Notes under the pieces: generated by a model
The model's database searches: none
Told to the model about the DNA's origin: nothing
What the model saw: the letters and a program-made list of their open reading frames with translations, nothing else
Shown: one piece after another, positions 1 through 5,679 of the stretch
How the letters are laid out: the number at the start of each line of letters is the position of its first letter
Position numbering within the stretch: position 1 is the first letter of the stretch
Program-made: the position numbers and the translations under genes
Assembly: GCA_014380705.1 (NCBI GenBank)
Contig: JACMJI010000192.1
Span: 1-6,173 of the forward strand
Direction: 5' to 3'
Source: Gorillibacterium sp.
GTDB lineage: Bacteria > Bacillota > Bacilli > Paenibacillales > NBRC-103111
Length of the DNA: 6,173 nucleotides

Positions 1-411
1 AGTGTTGATTCAAACGATAAAGGATTTTTGAATCTTAGTGGTGAAGGGTCCTTTGCTGGATCAGGAGCATTTGCTGAACCCGCGAAGAGCAGCTCAGACA
101 ATAAGGTGTCTTTTAGTCCGCCAGGGTTCATTGTAGAAAATGCAGACAGTCTGATCTTTACGGCTAATAATGAGCAGCTTTTATCCGCCAACGAGAAGAA
201 TGAAGCAATCATTGAGAATCAGCGAGTCCTTATTCGCACCAAGCTCGGAGAGCTCATCTTTCTGTCCCCTACGCAATGGGCATGGGATGATACGATCCAT
301 TTGTGCTCCTGGCTTAATGATTTCCAACTGCTCTATAAGGTAGATAAAGCTGACGGTACCGTACCGCAATATATTATTGATATAGGCTTAAAGCTTGAGA
401 CTAAAAAATAA
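1..411 (+). CDS. C-terminal part of an unrecognised protein (5' end outside window)
   Basis: The frame is open from base 1 and gives 136 residues before the TAA at 409-411, so this is the 3' end of a gene starting upstream. A TTG at 28 could be read as a start, with a weak AAAGGA just before it. The frame is equally open upstream of it, so a truncated longer gene is the simpler reading. The first 35 or so residues are rich in Ser, Gly and Ala, like a linker. The rest looks like a folded beta-rich domain with hydrophobic stretches (FIVENADSLIF, RVLIRTKLGELIFLSP) and an aromatic patch (QWAWDD, LCSWLNDFQLLY), ending in a lysine-rich tail. No membrane helix or catalytic motif is visible in this part. 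In Bacillus the comEC gene usually lies before holA, but this tail does not look like ComEC to me. I do not recognise the family. Coding status is fairly secure; function is unknown. Confidence 0.65.
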   Translation, partial: SVDSNDKGFLNLSGEGSFAGSGAFAEPAKSSSDNKVSFSPPGFIVENADSLIFTANNEQLLSANEKNEAIIENQRVLIRTKLGELIFLSPTQWAWDDTIHLCSWLNDFQLLYKVDKADGTVPQYIIDIGLKLETKK

Positions 412-490
412 ATATTTTAAGCCCGTGCTCATTAGGTGGATTGGTGCATATACTTTAGTAGGAAGCATGACTGGACTGAAGTGTATAGCC

Positions 491-526
491 GCTCACGGGG
501 AAGGTTTCTAGAGCCTTCAACCGGGT
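491..526 (+). other. Imperfect hairpin in the holA upstream region
   Basis: GAAGG (500-504) can pair with CCTTC (514-518) around a loop containing the palindrome TCTAGA. Flanking CACGG (494-498, within GCTCACGG) and CCGGGTG (521-527) can extend the stem with a bulge. GGTT (503-506) and AACC (519-522) offer a competing pairing. No known riboswitch or T-box core motif is recognisable. It could be the leader of holA or the 3' untranslated end of the upstream gene. Confidence 0.3.
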
Positions 527-534
527 GTTTATAT

Positions 535-577
535 AAAGGGACGGCGCAAAACCAAAAGGTTTTGACGCCGTTCCTTT
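535..577 (+). terminator. Long stem-loop, probable terminator upstream of holA
   Basis: The left arm at 535-553 (AAAGGGACGGCG then CAAAACC) pairs with 558-577 (GGTTTTG, a bulged A at 565, then CGCCGTTCCTTT) around an AAAA loop, with one G-T wobble. This is about 19 bp of stem. The downstream sequence CTTTGTTGT is only moderately T-rich, so termination strength is uncertain. It lies 124 bp after the upstream stop codon and 67 bp before the holA start. It may end the upstream transcript or act as an attenuator in a holA leader. Confidence 0.65.
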
Positions 578-644
578 GTTGTGAGAATATGTGAGGATGC
601 AGTGTAAGCAGACAACTGTTCATTGATTAGGAGTTGTTCACAGG

Positions 645-1631
645 ATGCAAGCAGATAATCCGATTATTATATGTTATGGGAACGAATTTTTTTTGCGGGA
701 TGAATATGTGACAGCTTTAATTGATCGGTGGATAGATCCAATTCTAAAGGACTTTTCAGTCATTCGTTTTGATCTTGCTGAGACGACTCTCGATGCCGTT
801 ATCGACGAGGCGGAGACTGCCCCCTTTATGGTTGAGAAGAAGATTGTCATTGCTAGGGGTGCGCTTTTCCTAACAGGAGCGAAGGATTCATCGAAGGTCG
901 AGCATAGACCCGAAAGGCTTCTCACCTATATGAAGGCACCGGCTGACTTTTCCATTGTTATCTTATTGGTTGATGCCGAAAAGCTGGATGAACGCAAAAA
1001 AATCGTCAAGGCGCTGAAGGAGCTTAAATGCTTAAAGTCGTTTCAGTCCTTGTCCGCGGATGATCTACCTGAATGGGCCCAGGGAAGAGCGCGCAAGCTT
1101 GGCTTTACCTTTGAGCAAGACGCTTTGGAACGGTTTATTCTATACACAGGCGGGCAGCTGCAGGCTATGTCTTCAGAGCTTGCCAAGTTGCTGCTGTACG
1201 CCGGTTCAGAGAAAAGCGTGACCGTGGGTATGGTGGAAGCTATGGTCGTACGAGGGACAGAGCAGAACGTGTTTATTCTGATGGAGGATATTGTCCAGAA
1301 GCGTATGGAACGTGCCTTTGATATTCTTTACGATTTACTGAAGCAGCGAGAAGAGCCAATTAAGCTCATCATGTTAATGGCTCGGCAATTCCGCCTGATC
1401 CTGCAGGTGAAGGATTTGCTTGGGCAAGGCTATTCCCAGCAGCAGATTGCTACTCAGGTTGGTTCCCACCCCTATCCCATCAAGCTGGCTGCTGAGCAGG
1501 GGCGGAAATATGAGATCGAGCGGTTAAAAACCATTCTCACCGATATTGCGGATCTCGACTATCATATTAAGAGTGGTAGAGTTGAGAAAGTGCTAGGCTT
1601 AGAAATGCTGCTGCTTAAACTTGCGCAATAA
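645..1631 (+). CDS. holA: DNA polymerase III subunit delta (clamp-loader subunit, HolA/YqeN family)
   Basis: This encodes 328 residues, close to the usual 330-350 for the family. Delta is the clamp-loader subunit that binds and opens the beta sliding clamp, working with delta-prime and tau/gamma at the cytoplasmic replisome. The N-terminus has the family signature of a hydrophobic strand followed by a charged helix (PIIICYGNEFFLRDEY). Next come the AAA+-like domain, without a Walker A motif as expected for delta, and the middle segment with LVDAEKLDERKKIVKALKE. The C-terminal helical collar domain ends in the typical DLDYHIKSGRVEKVLGLEMLLLKL tail (about residues 303-326). The ATG at 645 is preceded by AGGAG at 629-633, 11 nt away, which is a little long but acceptable. 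The position next to rpsT matches the order in Bacillus. No promoter could be assigned with certainty; TATACT at 449-454 is a weak candidate -10. Confidence 0.95.
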   Translation: MQADNPIIICYGNEFFLRDEYVTALIDRWIDPILKDFSVIRFDLAETTLDAVIDEAETAPFMVEKKIVIARGALFLTGAKDSSKVEHRPERLLTYMKAPADFSIVILLVDAEKLDERKKIVKALKELKCLKSFQSLSADDLPEWAQGRARKLGFTFEQDALERFILYTGGQLQAMSSELAKLLLYAGSEKSVTVGMVEAMVVRGTEQNVFILMEDIVQKRMERAFDILYDLLKQREEPIKLIMLMARQFRLILQVKDLLGQGYSQQQIATQVGSHPYPIKLAAEQGRKYEIERLKTILTDIADLDYHIKSGRVEKVLGLEMLLLKLAQ

Positions 1632-1664
1632 ATAGATACCGTCAAGTATCGTTCCTTTAATCCA

Positions 1665-1706
1665 TAAGAAAAAGGGCTTGTCCTGGAGGACAAGCCCTTT
1701 TTCTTA
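1665..1706. terminator. Bidirectional intrinsic terminator between holA and rpsT
   Basis: A perfect 19-bp stem (1665-1683 with 1688-1706) surrounds a TGGA loop. The stem contains GGGCTTGTCC, preceded by AAGAAAAA and followed on the other arm by CCCTTTTTCTT, so each strand gives a GC-rich stem followed by a T-run. It lies 34 bp after the holA stop codon and 16 bp beyond the rpsT stop codon, and so serves convergent transcription from both genes. Confidence 0.95.
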
Positions 1707-1721
1707 GCCTGGTGAAAAAAT

Positions 1722-1994
1722 TTACGCTTGTTTGGAGAGAGCGTTCAACTTTTTCGCCAAACGGGATTTCTTGCGATTGGCGGTGTTTTTATGGATCAAG
1801 CCTTTGGTAACAGCTTTATCGATCTTCTTAGTCGCCTGTACAAGAGTCTCTTGTGCGGAGTCCCCGTTCCCAGTCGTAGCGGCATTCTCAAAAGTCTTGA
1901 TTGCCGTACGCAGGGCGGACTTTTGTGAAGCATTGCGCACACGGCGGGCTTCATTGGTTTTTACGCGTTTGATTGCAGATTTAATGTTCGGCAT
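1722..1994 (-). CDS. rpsT: 30S ribosomal protein S20
   Basis: This encodes 90 residues, the usual size for bacterial S20, a small basic protein that binds 16S rRNA in the 30S body. The start [15 protein letters not shown] is the family signature, followed by [17 protein letters not shown] and the C-terminal [20 protein letters not shown]. The start is taken at the ATG on 1992-1994. A GTG three codons earlier (2001-2003) lies inside the Shine-Dalgarno sequence, and S20 proteins begin MPNIKSA. The mRNA leader is about 50 nt and contains a short CCATA/TATGG hairpin (2019-2035), too small to call a regulator. The gene is transcribed against its neighbours, with a terminator shared with holA and a promoter region shared with gpr. 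The order holA-rpsT-gpr is the same in Bacillus. Confidence 0.98.
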   Translation of the reverse strand: MPNIKSAIKRVKTNEARRVRNASQKSALRTAIKTFENAATTGNGDSAQETLVQATKKIDKAVTKGLIHKNTANRKKSRLAKKLNALSKQA

Positions 1995-2000
1995 AACGTT

Positions 2001-2008
2001 CACCTCCT
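2001..2008 (-). promoter_or_regulatory. Shine-Dalgarno site deciding the rpsT start
   Basis: On the minus strand this reads AGGAGGTG, a near-perfect ribosome-binding site, 6 nt before the ATG at 1994. It excludes the GTG that overlaps it as the start codon. Confidence 0.9.
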
Positions 2009-2050
2009 ACTTGAAAAACCATAATTTCCATATGGCTCACAACTCTAAAT

Positions 2051-2079
2051 ATTCTATCATGGCATATTTGAAAATGCAA
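2051..2079 (-). promoter_or_regulatory. Sigma-A-type promoter of rpsT
   Basis: On the minus strand there is a -35 box TTGCAT (2079-2074), a 17-nt spacer and a -10 box TAGAAT (2056-2051). A TG at the correct place makes an extended -10 (TGATAGAAT). The transcription start would fall near 2044, giving a leader of about 50 nt. Box quality, spacing and location all fit a strong vegetative promoter for a ribosomal protein gene. Confidence 0.8.
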
Positions 2080-2091
2080 TAGCTCATTTAA

Positions 2092-2121
2092 GTATAACTT
2101 CCTTTCTTTTCCCGCACAATA
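2092..2121 (+). promoter_or_regulatory. Sigma-G-like (forespore) promoter of gpr
   Basis: GTATA at 2092-2096 fits the sigma-G -35 pattern (g-H-A-T-R). CACAATA at 2115-2121 differs by one base from the -10 CATAATA, with an 18-nt spacer. The predicted start near 2128 lies about 53 nt before the gpr ATG. In B. subtilis gpr is known to be forespore-expressed under sigma-F and sigma-G, which supports the call. The assignment here rests on the motif match only. Confidence 0.6.
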
Positions 2122-2167
2122 AAGCCACTTGGGAAAAACATCAACTGTATTTGTAATTTTGAACATT

Positions 2168-2173
2168 GGGAGG
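2168..2173 (+). promoter_or_regulatory. Shine-Dalgarno site deciding the gpr start
   Basis: GGGAGG sits 7 nt before the ATG at 2181. An in-frame TTG at 2166 overlaps the site and is therefore not the likely start. Confidence 0.85.
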
Positions 2174-2180
2174 AACGAAG

Positions 2181-3182
2181 ATGAGTATAGATTATCCACT
2201 ATATACAGGCAGTACTGACCTTGCACTTGAAGCCAATGAGCTGGTGTCGCGCCGCCTGGGTACGGATGTAACGGGAATCAAGCAATCCTACGATGAGGAT
2301 CATGGGATAAAGGTCACGCTGCTGGATATAGAAACGGACGATGCCGCAGCTTCGCTTGGTAAGCTTAAGGGTCATTATGTCACCCTAGAGGTACCAGGAC
2401 TTCGGAAGAAGGATTCCAGTTTACAGGATCGCGTGGCCACACGTTTCGCCAAAGAATTTGCTGAATTTCTAAAAAGGGTTGGCATCGGCGCGGATGACAG
2501 AGTCCTTATCGTCGGGCTGGGGAATGGTCATGTAACGGCAGATGCTTTAGGTCCAATTGTAGTTGAGAATATGCTGGTAACCCGCCAATATTTCGAGCTG
2601 ATGCCCGATCAGGTCCATCCTGGATACCGTGAGGTAAGTGCCGTAGCACCAGGTGTTCTCGGGACGACAGGAATCGAAAGCAGTGAAATCGTCCAGGGTA
2701 TCGTGGAGCAGACAAGCCCTGATCTGGTTATCGCCATTGATGCTTTAGCATCACGGTCATTGGAACGTGTGAATACGACAATCCAGATCGCTGATACCGG
2801 CATACACCCTGGATCAGGGATTGGAAACAAACGTAAGGGTCTGACCCAAGATATATTGGGTGTGCCCGTTATTGCAATTGGCGTCCCTACGGTTGTATAT
2901 GCCTCGACCATTGTGGACAGCAGTATTGACATGATGGTGGATCATTTTCAAAAGCAAACCAAAAAAACGGTTTCCATCCTCGGCTTGCTCGAACAGTTGA
3001 ACAACGGTGAGCGACTTGCACTGGTACGAGAAGTGCTGAACCCCATGGGCCAGGATCTTCTGGTAACCCCGAAGGAAATTGATCAGTTTATTGAGGATAT
3101 CGCCAATATCATCGCCAGCGGGCTGAATGCTGCTCTTCATGAAGCAATTGATTCCGGGAATGTCGCTGCATATACCCACTAA
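2181..3182 (+). CDS. gpr: Germination protease GPR (spore protease, zymogen), EC 3.4.24.78
   Basis: This encodes 333 residues. GPR is stored in the forespore as an inactive zymogen and, on germination, cleaves the small acid-soluble DNA-binding proteins (SASPs) to release amino acids. The fold is related to hydrogenase maturation proteases. Residues 11-17 (STDLALE) resemble the T-E-F-A-S-E site cut in SASPs and match the GPR auto-processing site, which predicts cleavage between D13 and L14. Asp121 in VGLGNGHVTADALGP and Asp187 in VIAIDALASR align with the two aspartates reported as essential in the B. megaterium enzyme (D127 and D193). Other conserved blocks are APGVLGTTGIE, RVNTTIQIADTGIHPGSG and GNKRKGLTQDILGVPVIAIG, plus the C-terminal VTPKEIDQFIEDIANIIASG. 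The protein is shorter than the roughly 370-residue Bacillus form. It seems to lack an insertion near residues 255-270, judged from memory of that sequence. A sigma-G-like promoter lies upstream and a terminator follows. Confidence 0.97.
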   Translation: MSIDYPLYTGSTDLALEANELVSRRLGTDVTGIKQSYDEDHGIKVTLLDIETDDAAASLGKLKGHYVTLEVPGLRKKDSSLQDRVATRFAKEFAEFLKRVGIGADDRVLIVGLGNGHVTADALGPIVVENMLVTRQYFELMPDQVHPGYREVSAVAPGVLGTTGIESSEIVQGIVEQTSPDLVIAIDALASRSLERVNTTIQIADTGIHPGSGIGNKRKGLTQDILGVPVIAIGVPTVVYASTIVDSSIDMMVDHFQKQTKKTVSILGLLEQLNNGERLALVREVLNPMGQDLLVTPKEIDQFIEDIANIIASGLNAALHEAIDSGNVAAYTH

Positions 3183-3214
3183 ATCACAGAAACGAGTGAC
3201 TGAATAAAATGGGG

Positions 3215-3244
3215 AGACAAAGGCAATCAATGCTTTGTCTTTTT
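3215..3244 (+). terminator. Intrinsic terminator of gpr
   Basis: AGACAAAG (3215-3222) pairs with CTTTGTCT (3233-3240) around a 10-nt loop, and TTTT follows, giving a run of five Ts. It lies 32 bp after the gpr stop codon and should separate gpr from the downstream HAD gene. Confidence 0.85.
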
Positions 3245-3370
3245 ACCGTTATTTTGATATAGTCAAGGTCAAGAATAGATCACTATTCCGTCTTAAAAAT
3301 GGACTTATTAACACGTGAAGGCATTTATATTTGGTAAGGATTTAAAGCCTAAGTGCTTTGCCCGAAGGAA

Positions 3371-3375
3371 AGGTG
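3371..3375 (+). promoter_or_regulatory. Shine-Dalgarno site deciding the HAD gene start
   Basis: AGGTG, within GGAAAGGTGA, sits 6 nt before the ATG at 3382. The upstream in-frame TTG at 3358 has no site of its own, and starting there would place this site inside the coding region. Confidence 0.65.
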
Positions 3376-3381
3376 ACCCGC

Positions 3382-4149
3382 ATGAAACCACAGCATATTT
3401 TGTTTGATATGGACGATACTCTTATCCACTGCAATATTTACTTTGATATGGTATTAGATCAGTTTAATGATTTGCTAACAACCTGGTTTGCCTCCTACAA
3501 AATATCAATAGAAGCGATCAGAGAAAAGCAATACCAGATTGACACGATAGGCGTTGCCTATCTGGGTTTTACTGCGGATCATTTTCCGGAATCCCTAGTG
3601 GAAACGTACCGACACTTTAGCATCATGACCGGTCGCGGCATGGACGAGGCCGAGATGGGGGAGCTGCTTAAGCTTGGGCAGTCCGTCTATGACCGCGAGG
3701 TTGAGCCCTATCCCGACATGGTGGAGACACTTCAGGCGCTTCGTGATGATGGACACAAGCTGTACCTGTATACAGGAGGTGTCGAGTCCTTTCAGAAACG
3801 CAAGGTGGAATCGGTTAAGCTTGGGGATTTCTTCGGTGAACGGATCTTTGTGCGACAACACAAAAATGCCGAAGCACTTGAAGAGATTCTTACTGAGAAT
3901 CAATTCGACCGCGAGAATACCTGGATGATTGGAAATTCTATGCGGACGGATATAAATCCGGCATTGGAAACAGGTATTAAGGCGATTTATGTGCCTGCGA
4001 TTCAGGAATGGAATTATAATATTGTTGAGCTTACATTCGAGCCTAAGGTTTCTTTTTTCACCGTACCCGCACTGAAATATATACCCGAACAGATTCGCAG
4101 CTATCTGGGTGGGCAAGAAACAGCCACATTAGCAAATCTGCAAATGTGA
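3382..4149 (+). CDS. HAD-superfamily hydrolase (probable phosphatase, substrate unknown)
   Basis: This encodes 255 residues. Haloacid-dehalogenase-type enzymes mostly remove phosphate from small molecules through an aspartyl-phosphate intermediate with Mg2+. Motif I is HILFDMDDTLIHCN, with nucleophile Asp9 and acid/base Asp11. Motif II ends at Thr131 in LYLYTGG, motif III is a lysine in KRKVE (Lys139 or Lys141), and motif IV is GNSMRTD (184-190) with metal-binding Asp190. The roughly 100 residues between motifs I and II are largely helical and would form a C1-type cap, as in phosphoglycolate- or FMN-phosphatase-like members. About 60 residues follow motif IV, longer than minimal members. There is no signal peptide, so it should be cytoplasmic. 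It stands alone between the gpr and spoIIP terminators, and I could not assign a convincing promoter in 3245-3381. The substrate cannot be read from the sequence, and a link to sporulation is only suggested by location. Confidence 0.85.
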   Translation: MKPQHILFDMDDTLIHCNIYFDMVLDQFNDLLTTWFASYKISIEAIREKQYQIDTIGVAYLGFTADHFPESLVETYRHFSIMTGRGMDEAEMGELLKLGQSVYDREVEPYPDMVETLQALRDDGHKLYLYTGGVESFQKRKVESVKLGDFFGERIFVRQHKNAEALEEILTENQFDRENTWMIGNSMRTDINPALETGIKAIYVPAIQEWNYNIVELTFEPKVSFFTVPALKYIPEQIRSYLGGQETATLANLQM

Positions 4150-4201
4150 TTAGGCAGGATAAGGATTTCCTGGTAATTTAAACATATCTATTTATTCCAC
4201 A

Positions 4202-4253
4202 AAAGGAAGGCCAGCCTCTGTGCTCTAGCTGAGAAGCTGTCCTTTCTTTTTTT
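4202..4253 (+). terminator. Probable intrinsic terminator after the HAD gene
   Basis: AAAGGA (4202-4207) pairs with TCCTTT (4240-4245). Inside it CAGC pairs with GCTG and CTC with GAG, with small bulges. A C and then seven Ts (4247-4253) follow directly. The stem is imperfect but the T-run is strong. It lies about 50 bp after the HAD stop codon and would isolate spoIIP from readthrough. Confidence 0.7.
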
Positions 4254-4259
4254 ACTCTG

Positions 4260-4280
4260 GCGCCCCCCTCGCGCCCCCCC
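4260..4280 (+). repeat. C-rich short direct repeat (GCGCCCCCC, twice)
   Basis: GCGCCCCCC occurs at 4260-4268 and again from 4271, the second with seven Cs. The two copies are 11 nt apart. The composition contrasts with the AT-rich surroundings. It lies just after a terminator and before the spoIIP promoter candidate. No function is evident. Confidence 0.6.
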
Positions 4281-4329
4281 GAACCCGACTAACCTCTATC
4301 TTTTCTGCAATCCTATTTCTTAAAAAGAG

Positions 4330-4358
4330 TTCTATTCGATAGGCGAGTTTCATAGATT
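4330..4358 (+). promoter_or_regulatory. Sigma-E-like (mother-cell) promoter of spoIIP
   Basis: The -10 candidate CATAGATT (4351-4358) matches the sigma-E pattern CATACAnT at all but one base. It is preceded, after a 14-nt spacer, by TTCTATT (4330-4336), a partial match to the -35 pattern ending in TATT. A start near 4365 would give a leader of about 47 nt. spoIIP is known to be sigma-E dependent in B. subtilis, which supports the assignment. Confidence 0.55.
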
Positions 4359-4411
4359 CTAGTAACGGGGCTATTGCTCCAGTCTGAAGCTCGCGATCGG
4401 AGGAATATACG

Positions 4412-5668
4412 ATGAAATGGATCTCGTTCACACTTGATATAAGTAAAATCCGCAGGGTATGGCAGCACTTGTTCGCAATGATGAGGACGTTTGGCGCGTT
4501 ATCTCTGTACACATTTCTGCTGTTTATACTGCTTGGCTTGGCCGGTTATGCGAATGAAAAGCTCGATCGTGCTCCTTTATCACCAATGAAGGGCTGGGCA
4601 GCATCGATCTCCAACGCTTTTTTTATCGACGCTATGGGACTTGAGATTCCGCATTTACAGAAGGATCCGAAGACTTCCGTATTCTCTGAAGCTAATATAT
4701 TTGGTTTTGCTTTTCGTCTTCTCACCGACATTAACCTGAACGATCCACGTACCTTTCTAGCTCGAGAGGTTCCGGGACTAGCCTCTGATAAAACCGTGCT
4801 GCTTCGTAAGTCTGCAAGTGGAGTTGATTCCGGAGGGCCTGACGATTATACACCGATCCATGCTAAAGGTGACCCAAAGGGAACGGCTCCTTCACCAAAC
4901 ACCACTCTACCTTCTGACAACCCGGGAGTTTCGCCTACCACCAACAACACTAATGGTACAGACTCCACGACAAAGCCATCAGCTACTGAGGGGAGCATCA
5001 ACAATCTTGAAAAGGTTGTGATGATCTACCATTCTCATAATCGCGAATCCTATCTACCAAATTTAAAGAACGTAACAGATCCTGACAACGCCTACGATGA
5101 CAAAGAAAATGTGACATTAGTTGGAAAACGGCTTGCTGCTCAATTGGAGAAACTTGGAGTAGGTGCGGTGAATTATAGTACAGATTACACATCGGTTATT
5201 AAACATTTCAATTATGCTTTCGCCTATAAGTATTCCAACAAGACCGTACAAGAAGCATTCATCACCTATCCTGCTGTTGATTTTGTTTTCGATATTCACC
5301 GAGATTCCTTGAGTAGAAACAAAACCACCATTGAGATAGGCGGCAAAGCCTACGCGCAAGTTTTCTTTATCATTGGCCAACGCAATCCCCACTGGAAAGA
5401 GAATGAAGCATTCGCTGCTAAGATTCATGACGCCCTTGAAATTAAAACGCCTGGCTTATCGCGTGGCATCTGGGGTAAAACACCTCAGGAGGGGAATGCC
5501 GAATACAATCAGACGCTCTCCTCCAACAGTGTGCTGCTCGAAATAGGCGGGCCTTACAATTCTTTAGAGGAATGTTATCGGACGGCTGATGTTCTGGCAA
5601 AGGTCATTGCAGATATTTACCACAACGCCCAAAAAGCAAATGCCAGTCAAGCTGCTGCCAAGCGGTAG
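4412..5668 (+). CDS. spoIIP: Stage II sporulation protein P (engulfment peptidoglycan hydrolase)
   Basis: This encodes 418 residues, close to the usual 380-420. SpoIIP is a membrane-anchored cell-wall hydrolase (amidase and endopeptidase activities) that works with SpoIID and SpoIIM to thin the septum and drive mother-cell engulfment of the forespore. The N-terminus is short and basic, then a transmembrane helix spans about residues 26-46 (FGALSLYTFLLFILLGLAGY). The extracytoplasmic region follows, with a Ser/Thr/Pro/Asn-rich linker at about 138-197. The catalytic domain starts near 200. It shows MIYHSHNRES (His207, His209, Glu212), VFDIHRDS (His296) and LLEIGGPYNS (Glu377), which are the zinc-binding and catalytic signatures of the SpoIIP/amidase family. 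The ATG at 4412 has GGAGG at 4399-4403, 8 nt upstream. A sigma-E-like promoter precedes it, and the yqxA-like gene follows after 11 bp. Confidence 0.96.
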   Translation: MKWISFTLDISKIRRVWQHLFAMMRTFGALSLYTFLLFILLGLAGYANEKLDRAPLSPMKGWAASISNAFFIDAMGLEIPHLQKDPKTSVFSEANIFGFAFRLLTDINLNDPRTFLAREVPGLASDKTVLLRKSASGVDSGGPDDYTPIHAKGDPKGTAPSPNTTLPSDNPGVSPTTNNTNGTDSTTKPSATEGSINNLEKVVMIYHSHNRESYLPNLKNVTDPDNAYDDKENVTLVGKRLAAQLEKLGVGAVNYSTDYTSVIKHFNYAFAYKYSNKTVQEAFITYPAVDFVFDIHRDSLSRNKTTIEIGGKAYAQVFFIIGQRNPHWKENEAFAAKIHDALEIKTPGLSRGIWGKTPQEGNAEYNQTLSSNSVLLEIGGPYNSLEECYRTADVLAKVIADIYHNAQKANASQAAAKR

Positions 5669-5679
5669 GAGGAAAGAGC

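Noticed and set aside
432..623. 63-residue open frame on the minus strand before holA
   Set aside because: It runs through both hairpins, has no ribosome-binding site that I can see and no recognisable protein character.
2019..2035. Hairpin in the rpsT leader as an S20 autoregulatory site
   Set aside because: The stem is only 5 AT-rich base pairs, too weak to support a regulatory claim without conservation data.
1732..2082. Plus-strand open frame of 116 codons opposite rpsT
   Set aside because: It is the antisense shadow of the highly conserved rpsT gene and its promoter.
3254..3345. Possible sigma-A promoter for the HAD gene (TTGATA near 3254, or TATTTG-like boxes near 3330)
   Set aside because: No pair of boxes combines acceptable matches with 16-18 nt spacing, so I do not report a promoter.
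3595..4116. 173-codon minus-strand open frame inside the HAD gene
   Set aside because: The plus strand has all HAD motifs in order with a ribosome-binding site; the minus frame has neither a site nor a recognisable family.
4260..4280. G-quadruplex on the minus strand
   Set aside because: Only two G-runs are present (seven and six), not the four separated runs of the standard pattern.
4252..4512. 86-codon minus-strand open frame over the C-rich tract and spoIIP start
   Set aside because: It covers the terminator T-run, the spoIIP promoter candidate and the spoIIP start; its Arg/Gly/Ala-rich end is just the translated C-rich tract.
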